A DNA stretch of 64,000 nucleotides from Tetracentron sinense (lineage: Eukaryota > Streptophyta > Magnoliopsida > Trochodendrales > Trochodendraceae), in assembly GCA_015143295.1 (NCBI GenBank), contig CM026571.1, positions 31,276,505-31,340,504 on the forward strand, given 5' to 3'. Below the pieces are notes generated by a model. That model ran no database searches, had not been told where the DNA came from, and saw only the letters and a program-made list of their open reading frames with translations. Below are positions 33,048 to 45,301 of this stretch, one piece after another (position 1 is the stretch's first letter; the number at the start of each line of letters is the position of its first letter). The translations under genes and the position numbers were made by a program.

Positions 33048-35558
33048 TGTCGCGCCCCAAAATAGCCCCTAGGAGTTAAGGGATACATTAGGTGTGACTA
33101 TTCTTGACCTGACAAACCATCCTGTAATGAACAAGGTAAAACATAATACCATAACGACAATAATCAGAGATATGAAACAGAGTGCAGAAGCTCATAAAAG
33201 GTGCGGAAGCGTATACCAAAATTTTATTTTCTATAACCATGGTCCGTATTCCAAGTTCTATACAAAATGTATCAAAGTAAAGGTGGACATGTCTACCTAT
33301 CAAAATACAAAAGAAACTCTCACAGTCACTTGGCTCACCAGTAATCGAGATATGGCTACACATGTATCTATCCGCCTGCGTCTGCATCGGAATAGGCGGC
33401 TCTCTCTCTTCCACATATTCCTGTTCAACCCAAGGCTCAGGGTCGAAGGCACCCTCCAGACCTGCGACATGAAAGTACGACTGAGCATGAAATACTCAGC
33501 GAGTACAAGCTACTAGCTAACAACAGTAATAAAAAAACACAATAGAAACAACGAGATATAATTCACCACATCAATTTAAAGAATTATTACAACATATGAC
33601 ATTCATGGCATCCAAGTCAAAGCAATGTTAATCGTGACATGCATGAGTGAATGCAAAAACTCTGATAAAACTCATACCTTAAAAGCCATGTCTTATTCTT
33701 AAAAATAGTCTTTCATATTTTTCAAAACTTGCTTGTCTTGTTAAAATTTATTTTTGTCTCGTGGGAATCACATTTATCTTGTCTTGCTTGAAATCACTTG
33801 TCTTACTTGCCATGACTTAACTTGTTTTCTTATGAACCAGATGTTAGTGCCCTTATAGCGACTTATGAGCCGAGAATATAAATTCCCTTCAGCGAATATA
33901 TATATATAAAAGGTACACCAATATCCTTAACCGGCCCTCTGTCCGGCATTATCAACTTGTTTTCTTGTGAGCTAGGTATAGCATATCTTGCGATATACCC
34001 TACCCTTGACCGGCCCGATGTCCGGCTTTATCAACTTGTTTTCTTATGATCCAGGTATGACATATCTTATGATATGCCCTACCCTTGATGGGCCCGATGT
34101 CCGGCTTTATCATTCGTTTCGTGAATCACATTTCTTGTTCTTGTTGTGTCTTATATACATATACTTGAATACCTCGGTTCATGAATGCATACATGTGTAC
34201 TTGTGTGTGATAATTCGTGGGCATAATAATGACATGAAAAGATTGAGGACAACATATAGTATTTCCACAATTATAGGCGTATGAGAAATTTTGGAAACTC
34301 ATGAAGCATATTATCATATTTACTCATTTTTGGCAAAGGATCCCTAGTTCATAATTCATAGATTTTATTCCACATTTCACACATGCATTCCATCAAACAC
34401 ATTGCATGCAATATCTCTTAAACCTTTATTCATTTTTCCTTAGTCTTGGTGTTCAAAGTCATTCATGCATTTTATCAAACATGTGGGGTTCACATTCTTG
34501 TAGCCATTTATTTCATATTTTTCATCCACAAATTTCATCAAACACATGAGGTGTGTTCATTATGAGTACAATGCCCTTCCACCGTTTTACGTCACTCCAC
34601 ACATCACAACACTTAGCATCCAATCGCCTGAACACCCAACATCACCCATACATTCCATCCATCCTTCCATCGTTAGGTTATCTTGCATAATTTTTAGGAA
34701 TCATTGGTTTTAAAGGATAATAGGGGTATACATTATTCAATCATAATTCATTTCAAGAGAAATCTAGGTTAATACGAAGTTAGTTAGTAAGGGTGTACTA
34801 ACCTTGGTGATCAATACTTGATCTTGGAGAAAAATCCTTGTTTGAAAACCCCCCAACTTCATAGAGGATGATCCCGCTTGAAGAAGACGCTCCAAGCTTG
34901 AAATGGGGAGAGATCCAACCTTGATCTTGCTTCTCTTGATCTTCAATCTCTTAAATCCACAAGCCTTACCTTGGATTCTCCAAAATCTCCTCTCTCCTTT
35001 CCTCTCCCTTAAGTCTAAGAAAATCCCCAAATGAGATCCCCTCATAAGTTAAGGGTTTAAAACCCTTAAATTTGGCATCAGCACACACATGTGATCGATC
35101 GCACACTAATTAAGATCGATCGCAGATCCAGCGCGATCGATCGCACCTGAGCGCGATTTGTCACACATGAACCCACATACTTTTGGTCTGATTTCTTCCT
35201 GTATGCGATCGATCGCACACCCTTGCGATCGATCGCAGATCCCTGCGATCTGTTGCACCTGGAGGGAAACTATTGCACTTGGTCCAGAATGTTTTTAACC
35301 AATTTCACCTACATGCGATCGATCGTACCTAACCTGTGATCGATCGCACTCCTCAGATTTTGGTTTCTTCCCCCTGCAGACCCATAGGGGTGTTTCCAAC
35401 CTCATTTTCATCATCCTTAGGGCTCTAAACTCCCTCATTCATGCTGCACATGGGTCGTTATCACCTAATTTATCAGAAACACCAATTTCAAACATGGGGA
35501 ATGTCATTTGGCTTTGAATACACTATTCATTAGTCATAAAAAGTTTCGGGGTGCTACA
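33048..35558 (-). repeat. Tekay 5' LTR
   Basis: 2511 bp. It has three copies of the unit containing gaccggcccgatgtccggct (33930-34110) against two in the other LTR, and seven GATCGATC motifs against three. Confidence 0.9.
35066..35349 (-). promoter_or_regulatory. GCGATCGATCGC cluster and TATA-like box, 5' LTR
   Basis: Seven GATCGATC-centred motifs between 35091 and 35349. The equivalent TTTTAAAC lies just leftward, near 35056-35064. This LTR is next to the primer-binding site and would be the one driving the element. Confidence 0.5.
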
Positions 35559-36064
35559 TTCAAACTCTGTTTAAAACCCTCAAATGAGATTCCTTTGTCT
35601 CTTCAAATGAAGTTATGTGTCCCGAACTTGTTCGGATATTCTACACTCACTTCAACTTTGACCAATCCTCTCAAACCATTTCTTCCTTCCTCCATGGAAA
35701 AGAAATCTCATTTCATAGAGATGAACTTCAAACTATTTTTAAAATTTTCCAAGGGTCAATTCAATCCTTTGTGAATGACCAATGGACAAAAAACACAATG
35801 GGTTTGATGTCATTGAAGCACTCAAACTTATATGTACAAATCAAGAAATCTCTGAACCTTTTCAACCTAAGGTCAAAGAACTAACCCTCACTTCTAGACT
35901 TCTCCATCACATCATCACATATAACATTGTAGCTAGAGCAAGTGGTAGGGAATACCTGACATATTTTGATGTCTTCTTAATGTGGTGCATACTCTCTTAC
36001 CAACCCATTGATCTTTTTTTCATTATTGTGCATTGTATGGATGATGCCAAAAGAAGAAAATCAC
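35559..36064 (+). pseudogene. Env-position ORF, piece 2 (putative plant transposon protein domain)
   Basis: Continues after the Tekay element. CPELVRIFYTHFNFDQSS and, one frame over, LTLTSRLLHHIITYNI then YLTYFDVFLMWCILSYQPI are features I associate with the plant transposon-protein domain (PF20167-like) that accompanies SIRE-type copia pol. A frame change between the two parts lies near 35780-35790. It is interrupted at 36064 by the CACTA element. The role is unknown; no signal peptide or obvious transmembrane anchor is seen in the remaining parts. Confidence 0.6.
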
Positions 36065-36104
36065 CACTACAAAAAAATAGGACTTTAGTGGCAATTTTTT
36101 AACG

Positions 36105-36325
36105 GCGTTTTATAAAAAATGCTTCGAAAGGCATTAAAAAACGGCGTTTCTATATAAATGCCGTTGATGAGGAGGCGGGAAGACTTTTTTACGGCTTTTT
36201 ATAAAAAATGTCGTTGTTGGGCAATCTATGACGGCGTTTTTAAAAGAAATGCCGCGGAAGACTTGGCGGAAAAGGGGTTACTGAAGGGCGTTTTATGGAG
36301 TTTTTAAGCAAATGCCGTGAAAAGC
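36105..36325 (+). repeat. CACTA left subterminal palindrome array
   Basis: About five units of the form acggcgttt(n)aaatgccgt, such as that at 36140-36167 with a TATATA-like centre. They resemble transposase-binding repeats of CACTA elements. Confidence 0.8.
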
Positions 36326-36400
36326 CTCGTATTTGCGGTTATAGGTCCCGAGCATTTCCCTCTTTTCTTTCCCTCCATTTTTTCCCTCCTCTCTGCTTCG

Positions 36401-36523
36401 GCTCCCCTGCTCCGTGCTCCAAGCTCCGGCCACCTTCTCCGGCTCCCTTGCTCCGTGCTCCAAGCTCCGGCCACCTTCTCCGGCTCCCCTGCTCCCTGCT
36501 CCAAGCTCCGGTCACCTTCTCCG
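36401..36523 (+). repeat. 41 bp minisatellite, three copies
   Basis: The unit gctcccctgctccgtgctcc plus aagctccggccaccttctccg starts at 36401, 36442 and 36483. The period is not a multiple of three, so it is unlikely to be selected as coding. It lies just inside the left subterminal array, where the transposase transcript leader would be expected. The remaining 36560-39340 stretch is intron-like, T-rich DNA with short duplications (38141/38196 at 55 bp, and 38786/38818 at about 32 bp). Confidence 0.8.
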
Positions 36524-39362
36524 GCCATGCTCCGCCTTCGGCTCGTTTAGTTTTCAGAAAAAAAAAAAAAAAAAAACAAAGGGTTTTGGTTGTTATCTCC
36601 GCCAGTCATCTCCGACCGTCCAACATCGCCGGAACTGAGGTATTTTTTTTAATCTTCTTCCCGAGCCTGTACAAGCATTTTCCATTTCTTCATTTTCCAT
36701 CTTCAATCTCGATGACAACAAAAGGGGTTTTTCAAATCTCGTAGGTTTTGCGCAACCGGTAACCTGAACAAGCTGAAAGAGGGAAAAAATACCTCAATAA
36801 AAAGGGGAAGCACGTTTTTCAAAAATCTACGGTAATCGGTATATAATCCCTTTTAATCATGCTCTCAACAATGACCTAGTTGGATTTCCTGTTTCTCTGT
36901 CATCTCATAGTGAAAAACTCTGATTGTCATTTGTTATTTTCACTTTGTCGTTTTGGTTGTCATCATATTTGTTCTCCATTGACCTCAAATAAAAAGGGTA
37001 AATTCAGGGGTTCTATGAGTTCTATATTTCTTTTGGATTGATAATATTTGAAGTTCTTCTTCCCTCTCTCTCTCTTCGAATCTTTTCAAAGTTTTCATAT
37101 TCCAACAAAGGTAAGATTCTAGGGTTCAATAACCTGATACTCGATCCTCCTTTTCATCCTTTACTGATTCGTTTCTGTTCATTTTCTGCGAGATTTGAAG
37201 CTTTGATTAATGTGAAATTTTATATCGTAGATTACTGCCAGGGATGGTTTTATCTGAATAATTTGGTTTATTTTTTCTGTTTATTAATCAAGAAATTTCG
37301 CAGAAGAGGAAACTTGAATCATAATCTTGTTTTGAATATTATGTTTGTTAATCTTGTTTTGGTTGTCATCGTACTTGTGATTATGGAGTTAGTTTGGTTT
37401 TGAGATTATCAGCAAATGATTTCTGGTATTCGCCAAAAGAAAGAGAAGACGAAAATGATATTTTGTTATCTTTTTTTGGTTTTTTCTTTTCCTGGCTTGA
37501 TGTTGGAATTTTGCATTCCTAAGGGAGACCACAGGGGAGAGTTCTTATAGACAGCAGCAAGGGTGCTGTTTTGGATTTATGATTCGCTTGCCTACATGTG
37601 AACTCTGATTCCAAAAAAGAAAAGTTCAGCTCTTTAAACTTAGCTGGATTCCTCATTTCCATTTCTGCTACACGACCTTTGACTCTGTTTTCATTTACAA
37701 TATATATTGATCTGTCATAAATTTGGGTTGTTATCAAGTACAGGAGAGTTTGGGCATGCTACATTAACCCAGAAATGATGGATTCTTTATATTAATTTCA
37801 CATAAGTTAGAGAACTCATAAAAGGAAGAAATTAGCTTACCTTCTCTATTTTGTGTTGATGATCCTTTGAGATCTTGGTATTTCTCTTTTGATATTGTTT
37901 TGTCAAGATCAGTACTTAGGGTTCTTGAAAAGATTTTGAATAAATGTTCGACCTTTAACCATGCTTCGATTGTTGTTACTGGAAATTACTGTACTTCGTT
38001 TTGTTGGAACCTTTGAGATCACCATCTAGGGTTTTTATGGAGAAATCGGACCAATGTGTGATATTTCTGAGTATTTTTGTGGTATTGCGTGGTCTAATTC
38101 TTGTGTTTTTCCTGAGATTATTAGAAAACACTGCATTTTTCTAGGTTGTTGCTTCAATATGATCTGGGGTGATAGGGTTTGCGTGGAGGAATTTTCTAGG
38201 TTGTTGCTTCAATATGATCTGGGTGATAGGGTTTGCATGGAGGAATTTAGGTCAAATATCGTACTTCAAGTTGTTTGTTTTGCTTTTCAATATCACTGTT
38301 TAACTTTCCTGATCTTTTTCACTATCACTGTTCAAGTTGTTGATTTCTCTTACTATCTTTCAAGTACATAAGAAGCATCTTTCAAATTGTTACGTTACTG
38401 AAGTAACTGTATATGATTTCATTTTGATATTTTTATCTTCAGAACTATTTTCTAGGTTTTTTTTTTTTGCTTGATCTTCTTCCTCTTTAAATTTTTTGGA
38501 TTTGTAGAAATTTCTGTAAGAATGAATGATTTTCTTGTATTTGGCTAGGCTAGATATCTCCACATTTTTCTTACATGACTTCAGGAAAATGTGTTGGCTT
38601 ACTGTATCGGAATTTGTCTATGATTCTGTGTAGTTCTTCATCCATTTGTTTGAATTTGAAGTCAAGAAGACTGGGTTTTTTGTTTTGTAAATTTGAGAAT
38701 TAGTCCTCATTTATTTTCTCTTCGCTGCAGCCTGGTGTTGGGCATTTAGGAGTCCCGTTTCTCTGTCATCCCAGTAGCAGAGAATGATCTAGTTGGCTTT
38801 CAGTTGTGATTTTTGTTGATCTAGTTGGCTTTCAGTTGCTAGTTCAGAGCTTTTGCTCTAATAGCCTTCTTTATGTTTTTATTTTAAATAGAATTACTTC
38901 CATTATAGCAGTGTTTCCTCCAAAGCCTTCCATGCTTCAAGTACTGAAGCAATTTGAAAGATGTAGCGATACCCGCGTTTCTGCGTAGATATGAAAGAGG
39001 GAAGGGGGGAGACACAACTATTGGTGCACGTTAGCTAGGACAGCTAAATGATCACCTAAACCTAGCCATCTTTGCAATGCCGATACACCTACAAAGACTC
39101 CTGCCTAATACATACATTACCCAATGAAAATAACTTGCGAAATGACGAGAATCCATGGCTTTACTTGACGCAAGAGGCGGGGTGTGGCTCAGTCTCACTT
39201 GGATCGGTTACACATACCCAATATTTATTTATTTATTTATTTTGTTGGAAACACTTATAATCATTGATGGTGCCGTATTGCGTGTAAATTGAAAACATTT
39301 ATTAAGAGACGGGACTTACATAGCAACTTGTAGTTCTTCAGTATTAAGAGGGTCACCCTTGT

Positions 39363-39730
39363 GAGTTTGCATGTGCTGTGTGTGTGTGTGAGTGAGTGGG
39401 TGGTGTGAGTCTTTCCTTATATTTGCCTTCAGTCATTGCCTTGTGGTATGATTGAGTTTACCAAAAAAAAACCAAAGCCTTAGGGTGAGTGTTTAGTCCC
39501 ACATCGGGTAACTACTCGAGCATGTTGTCCCATATAAGTTCCTTAGCGCCTCAAACGGTTGGTACCCGTTTTGAGGAGCTCTAGGGTGAAGCTTACATGG
39601 GCTGCATGTGTGTGTGTGTGAGTTTGCATGTGCTGTGTGTGTGTGTGAGTGAGTGGGTGGTGTGAGTCTTTCCTTGTATTTGCCTTCAGTCATTGCCTTG
39701 TGGTGTGATTGAGTTTACCAAAAAAAAAAA
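39363..39730 (+). mobile_element. Poly(A) retroposon with snRNA-type promoter, perfect 17 bp TSD
   Basis: AAGAGGGTCACCCTTGT flanks the element at 39346-39362 and 39731-39747. The element ends in a poly(A) run after gtttacc. It is dimer-like: a 110 bp module with a GT microsatellite ending in ccaaaaaaaaa (39363-39472), a middle part, then the same module again (39619 onward). The middle part holds AGTCCCACATCG (39495-39506), matching the plant snRNA upstream sequence element, and TATAAG at 39533-39538, 26 bp further on. A hairpin-forming stretch follows (ctcaaacgg..ccgttttgag). The TSD and tail show LINE-mediated insertion. The source RNA is not identified. Confidence 0.7.
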
Positions 39731-41582
39731 AAGAGGGTCACCCTTGTAAAAAGCCCAGATATTTACAGCCAAAATAACTTATGCGAATCGCAAACATCTG
39801 TTGAAGTTTCTCCTCTCCATTAAAATTCAAACTGATGACAAAAAAGTCATTGTAGAGCCCGAAGTGAACCTTCCTTCCATTCCTCCGTTAACTTTCCCTA
39901 ACCTACAAGGAACTTGACTTGACTTCAAAGCTGTCCCATGATCGAATCTCTAGTTGGGTTTCTCTTATTTCACCCATTTACGGTGTTGTTGAGATGTGAT
40001 CTTTGATCTCTATCTTGGACTGAGATCTCAGTAAAAGCTCTATTGTTTTCAGGCGTTCTCGAGTTGGTTTCTGTGAATCTGGCCACCAACACCTTGATTT
40101 CTTTTTCTGTTGATTTGGGCTACAGCAATAGAAAGCTCGGGTTCCAGTATAGGGATTCTCGTCATTTGAAGCCATGGCTTCACTGATTTCCCCTTTTTCT
40201 GATTGATGAGTTTAGATTTATTTGGTGTTTCCTATCAATTTCGAATTCCTTGGGGGAAATTTGGGTCTGATTTTGGAGGGATTCATTTCAAACTGGAATA
40301 TTCGCACATGGAGTTGATAATTTTAAACTTTTAATTATATATATATATATATATATTTGAGATCGACGAGAGAGAAGAAATAGAGTCATGCGTCCTCTTT
40401 TTTGGTAATTGGATGTAATAAATTTCATTGATGACTATTATTTGATCTAGAAATGTTCAAAAGTAATCTAAAAATGCAAGCTTGTGAATGCATTTTTTTA
40501 GTGAATTTGATGTTGACTAAATTTGTCTAGTCATTCTTCAGTTTTGATCCAGATAGTTGTTTCAGATGATGATTTCTTTTTTTAGCATTAGTATTGATGT
40601 TCTTAAAATGAAAATAAACATAGAGTTATTATATTTAAATTGGAAGTTATCTTTTTATCTACCTCCAACTATTTTGTTGTTCAGCGTAAATGGGTCTAAA
40701 ACTTCCATGTTTGGGTAAGGTTTAGCTAAACATGGAAGAGATCCTTTTATTTCTTTTGATGCATGTTGCGCTTTCTAGGTACGAAGTCGTGATAACGGCA
40801 TGATACATGTCATCACACCATTGGGCTGCATAATTGTTACCACAGGTTATGTTTATAAGAAACTTAGGGGCTTGTGGTCTATGTTAAATGTTTAAACTGC
40901 TAATTAAAAGTGTTTATTTACTAAGTATTGACTGTGTTGGCTTAAGTTCATACTCATGCATGCATTAAACCTTAGATCTCTCGTTCAAGAATTATTGTGT
41001 GACAAGTGCATTTCTTGTATCACCTATTTGGACGGATTAGTTGTAAACTATGTCGTTTAGTTCTCTTGCGGGGCTAAATGCTGGTTAACAACTTTTCGGT
41101 CTTGTTTGTGATAAAATGTATTTGTCTGTGTATGATTCTTGAATTGTCCGGTTGGACAGTTTGGGAATGCATAATCTCCAGTGTAGTCAGTTGCTCATGG
41201 TTGGTCCAAATTGAGGAAAATTTTGTCAGTCGTTTCTCTTGTTCTCTGGGTACATACTTAGACAATGTGGCATGCATGCTTGCCCCTAGTCTAAGTTGTG
41301 TACTTAGAGAACCATAGAGAAATGCTGCCGAAATTTCCTTGAAATGGAACAAAACACTTGAGCTATTGACTTCTGGGGATTATGCATTCCTGAATGGGAT
41401 AGGAACACCCCACCCGTTAGAAGAGGAGTTGATGATGATAGGAAGCATGCATGCATATATATGATTGTGTAGATGGTCAAGTAATTGACACATGTTTTAT
41501 TAAAACTTACTGATGTGATAAACTTTTGTTATTTCTCAGAATAACAAACGAAGACGAACTTATAAATCTAATCTTATAACTC

Positions 41583-44500
41583 ATGGATAAGAGTTGGATT
41601 GGAATGTCAAGGTACTTTTATCTATAAGTTTTTATGAAGTATCAAATTAATTATGTATTGTTAGTATCTAAGCAATTGTGAATGCAATTGTTGTATTACA
41701 TAGGATGTCAAAGGAATATATAGAAGGGGTAAAGCAGTTTATACAGTTTGCATTAGCTCGTGGAGCGACTAATAACAATGGCAGTATAAAGTGTCCGTGT
41801 CCCAAATGCAACAATGTGGTTTACCAAGATAGACTTACAGCTTTCGACCATATGATATGTAATGGATTCGACTTGAATTATAAAATCTGGTTTTATCACG
41901 GGGAAGACATATTGCAACACACACCTGCTATCCAAGTTTCTCAAAATCCTAATTTGCAAGACAGACATAATGAGATGGAAGATATGGTGCACGATGTGTT
42001 CGGGGTCCCAAACCAAGATGAGGCTACTAGTAGTCGGGATTCCAATCCTGAGTCTGATAGATTTTTCCAATTGATAAGGGATGCGGGACAGCCTTTGTAT
42101 CCAGCATGTACGAAACACACCAAATTGTCTTTCATCGTAAGATTATATCACATTAAGTGTCTTAGTGGATGGAGCAATAAGTCATTCACTATGTTGCTTG
42201 AGTTGTTGAGGGAAGTACTCCCTGAGGATTCAACACTACCAGATACTTACTTTCAGACAAAAAAGGTGATGTCAGATTTGGGGCTTAACTATGATAAAAT
42301 TGATGCATGTCCTAATGATTGCATGCTTTACTGGAAAGAGTCTGCAAAGAAGCAAACATGTGACATGTGTGGTGAATCAAGATGGAAGGCAGGGGATGAT
42401 CAAGCGGAACGCAAGAAAAAAACTCCGGCAAAGATTTTGCGTTACTTCCCATTAAAACCCAGGTTACAAAGGTTGTTCATGTCATCCAAGACTGCTACTG
42501 AAATGAGATGGCATGATGAGGATCGAACTAAGGATGGGATGTTAAGGCATCATGCAGACTCACCAGCTTGGGAAAATTTGGATAAAAAGTATCCTTTGTT
42601 CGCCTCAGATGCTCGCAATGTCAGGCTTGGGTTGGCGAGTGATGGCTTCAATCCATTTAGGACGATGAGTATTGCTCACAGCACATGGCCCGTGGTTCTT
42701 ATTCCCTATAACTTGCCACCGTGGATGTGTATGAAGCAGCCGAACTTTATTCTGTCCTTACTTATTCCCGGTCCCTCTGGGCCAGGAAATGCAATTGATG
42801 TTTACATGAGGCCTCTAGTTGAGGAGTTGAAGGACTTGTGGGAGAATGGGTTGACAACTTATGATGCGTCAAAGAATGAGACATTTGTAATGCGTGCGGC
42901 ATTGCTCTGGACCATTAGCGACTTCCCAGGGTATGCCATGTTGTCAGGTTGGAGCACGAAAGGAAAGTTGGCATGCCCTTCATGCCATAAGGACACTTGT
43001 AGCCGACACTTGTCTAAGAGCAAGAAGCAATGTTACATGGGGCACCGTCGTTTCTTAAAGCCGGATCACGAGTTTCGGAGGAATAGAAACTCTTTCGATG
43101 GCACTTCAGAGTTCAGATGTGCTCCAACTCCAATTTCTGGGTCTGATGTGTTGTGTCAGTTGGAGGGTATTCCTTTCTCCCTTGGTAAGCAAACTGGGCA
43201 AACAGGACGAAGGCATACGAGCCATGAGGATATGCCGTATAATTGGAAGAAGAAGAGTATATTCTTCGAGTTGCCATACTGGGAGCATAATTTGTTGAGG
43301 CACAACCTTGATGTAATGCATATTGAGAAAAATGTATGTGACAATGTGATTGGGACTTTGTTAGGTTTGGAAGGAAAATCTAAGGATGGTTTAAAAGCGC
43401 GTAACGACTTGGTTGAAATGGGAATTCGGCATGCACTTCACCCTCAGTTGCTGCCAGGCAGAAGCAAAGTTTATCTGCCCCTTGCATGTTTTTCGATGGA
43501 CAAGAATGAGAAAGAGTTATTTTGCAAAGTTTTGAAGAGTGTGAAGGTTCCAGATAGTTACTTGTCAAATATTGCAAGACATGTCAATATCAAAGAGCGT
43601 AAAATTTATGGACTAAAGAGTCACGACTCTCATGTTATAATGCAACAATTCCTACCACTGGCTGTGAGGAAAACATTGCCGAATAATGTAACTTCAGTCT
43701 TAATTGAATTGAGCAACTTCTTTCTTGGTATATGTTCAAAAGTCTGTCAAGTGGAGGATTTGAGACGGTTAGAGGAGAAAATTGCGCTTACACTTTGTTA
43801 TTTAGAGAATACTTTCCCACCGACTTTCTTTGATATTATGGTGCACTTGCCTATACACCTAGCCGCAGAGGCAAGACTAGGTGGACCTGTACAATACCGG
43901 TGGATGTATCCTATCGAAAGGTATGCCTTCAATTATAATTTTATAGTTGTGTTCAAACTTCTTGTTATCGAGAATTTCTCTTATCTTAACAAAATTTAAT
44001 TCATATAGGTACTTATATACACTGAAGTCTTATGTGCGCAATCGAGCCCGACCAGAGGGTTCCATTGCAGAAGGGTACTTGGCAGAAGAATGCATGACAT
44101 TCTGCTCCAGGTATCTAAATAATATGGAATCGAGATTAAACAGGCCGATGAGGAATGACGATGAAAGTGTAATAGGTAGTGCAGAGCCATATATCTTAAG
44201 TGACTTGGAATGGCAGCAGACACATCGTTATGTGTTGATTAACTGTGATAAAGTCACAAAATATATAGAGTAAGAGCACAATCTTCATATATGTTGTTCG
44301 TTACTTATTTATTTTTATTTTTTTTTACTTACAATGATTGGAAAATGATATTCTTTGCAGGCAGCACATGAATGTACTTAAAATGACAAATCAAAGACCA
44401 AGAATGACCCCCCACGAAATCCAAAAAAAGCACACCACTGAGTTTGTTGAGTGGTTTAAGGGCTATGTAAGTCTTAACTTGTGAATTCTGCATAACACAT

Positions 44501-45301
44501 TAGTTATGTTTTGATATATATATATATATTAATCCTATTTGGTCTTGAAATAGGTTCAAAGGTTACAAGATTCAGGTAATCCAGTTTCTGATGAGATTAC
44601 ATGTCTTGCATATGGTCCACGTAAAGTCACAAAAAAGTTTAAGGGCTACGTCATAAATGGATATCGGTTTTGTACTAAGGATAGAGAGCGAGGACGCAAA
44701 ATTCAGAATAGTGGTGTTGCGGTCAAAGCAACGACTACAAGCTATTCAACTTCTAAGGACAGAACCCCCAAGGTCTCAGAGATCACCTACTACGGTTGCT
44801 TAACAGACGTAGTCGAATTGACGTATTCTGAAAGCCTTAAATTTGTATTGTTTAAGTGCGATTGAGTTGATGTGAAGTCACGGGGTAGCGGAATAAAGAC
44901 CGATGCATTTGGGTTTAAGCTTGTGAACTTCACACGCTTGGTTCCAGCACACTTAGTGTCGAACGAACCCTATGTGTTGGCATCTCAGGCAGAGCAGGTA
45001 TTTTACGTTCAAGATCCAACGGAAGAAGATTGGCATGTTGTCATCAAGACTAAACCAAGAGACTTCTTCGACATGAATGGAGATTCTGTTGTGGACGATA
45101 ATGCATTCAGGGAGAACGAGCCCTTCAACGACCAACAATTAGATGACACTGAACATGATGATGACGGAGGTGTCGGTTGGGTGAGATTAGGAATTACTGG
45201 AGCAACTATTGATGCTCCTCCCCAAGTGTTACAACAACAAGCTTCTTCTTCCGAATCTAGTGATGCCGATGATGTTGAATCAATATATAGCGATGAAACA
45301 T
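41583..45301 (+). pseudogene. CACTA TNP2-type transposase, one nonsense codon
   Basis: Exons by eye: 41583-41611 (MDKSWIGMSR), 41704-43920, 44009-44269, 44361-44466 and 44554-45301. All have GT..AG introns that keep frame. Domains in order are the transposase-associated N-terminal domain with Cys residues (CPCPKC), the Transposase_21/TNP2 core (LRHNLDVMHIEKNVCDNVIG), a DUF4218-like part (MVHLPIHLAAEARLGGPVQYR) and a DUF4216-like part (YYGCLTDVVELTY). In the last exon FKCD is followed by TGA at 44863-44865 where the family has Trp (a single G-to-A step). The frame then stays open to 45301 with an acidic C-terminus. It is otherwise intact, so either recently inactivated or dependent on readthrough. 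Confidence 0.9.

Larger units (their letters stand above)
23878..35558 (-). mobile_element. Complete Ty3/gypsy Tekay-type chromovirus, 11.7 kb
   Basis: LTRs at 23878-26219 and 33048-35558 begin TGKCGCGCCCC and end GGGGTGCTACA. A perfect 5 bp target duplication TTCAA flanks the whole (23873-23877 and 35559-35563). On the minus strand a TGGTATCAGAGCT primer-binding site (33043-33031) and a polypurine tract GTAAGGGGGGAGGA (26233-26220) sit where expected. Gag, protease, RT, RNase H, integrase and a C-terminal chromodomain-like tail follow in gypsy order. All are damaged by stops and frameshifts, and RT carries a nested solo LTR. The element is complete in structure but inactive in coding capacity. 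Confidence 0.93.

Noticed and set aside
25855-35349. GCGATCGATCGC repeats as a CRISPR-like or origin-like array.
   Set aside because: They lie inside LTRs of a plant retrotransposon, with irregular spacing and no conserved repeat longer than the palindrome.
36361-36540. Proline/serine-rich frames over the 41 bp minisatellite as a coding region.
   Set aside because: All three frames and the reverse are open because of the repeat composition, and the period is not a multiple of three.
39350-39735. GT microsatellite blocks as simple sequence duplication.
   Set aside because: The perfect 17 bp flanks and poly(A) end show that the blocks belong to one retroposed unit.
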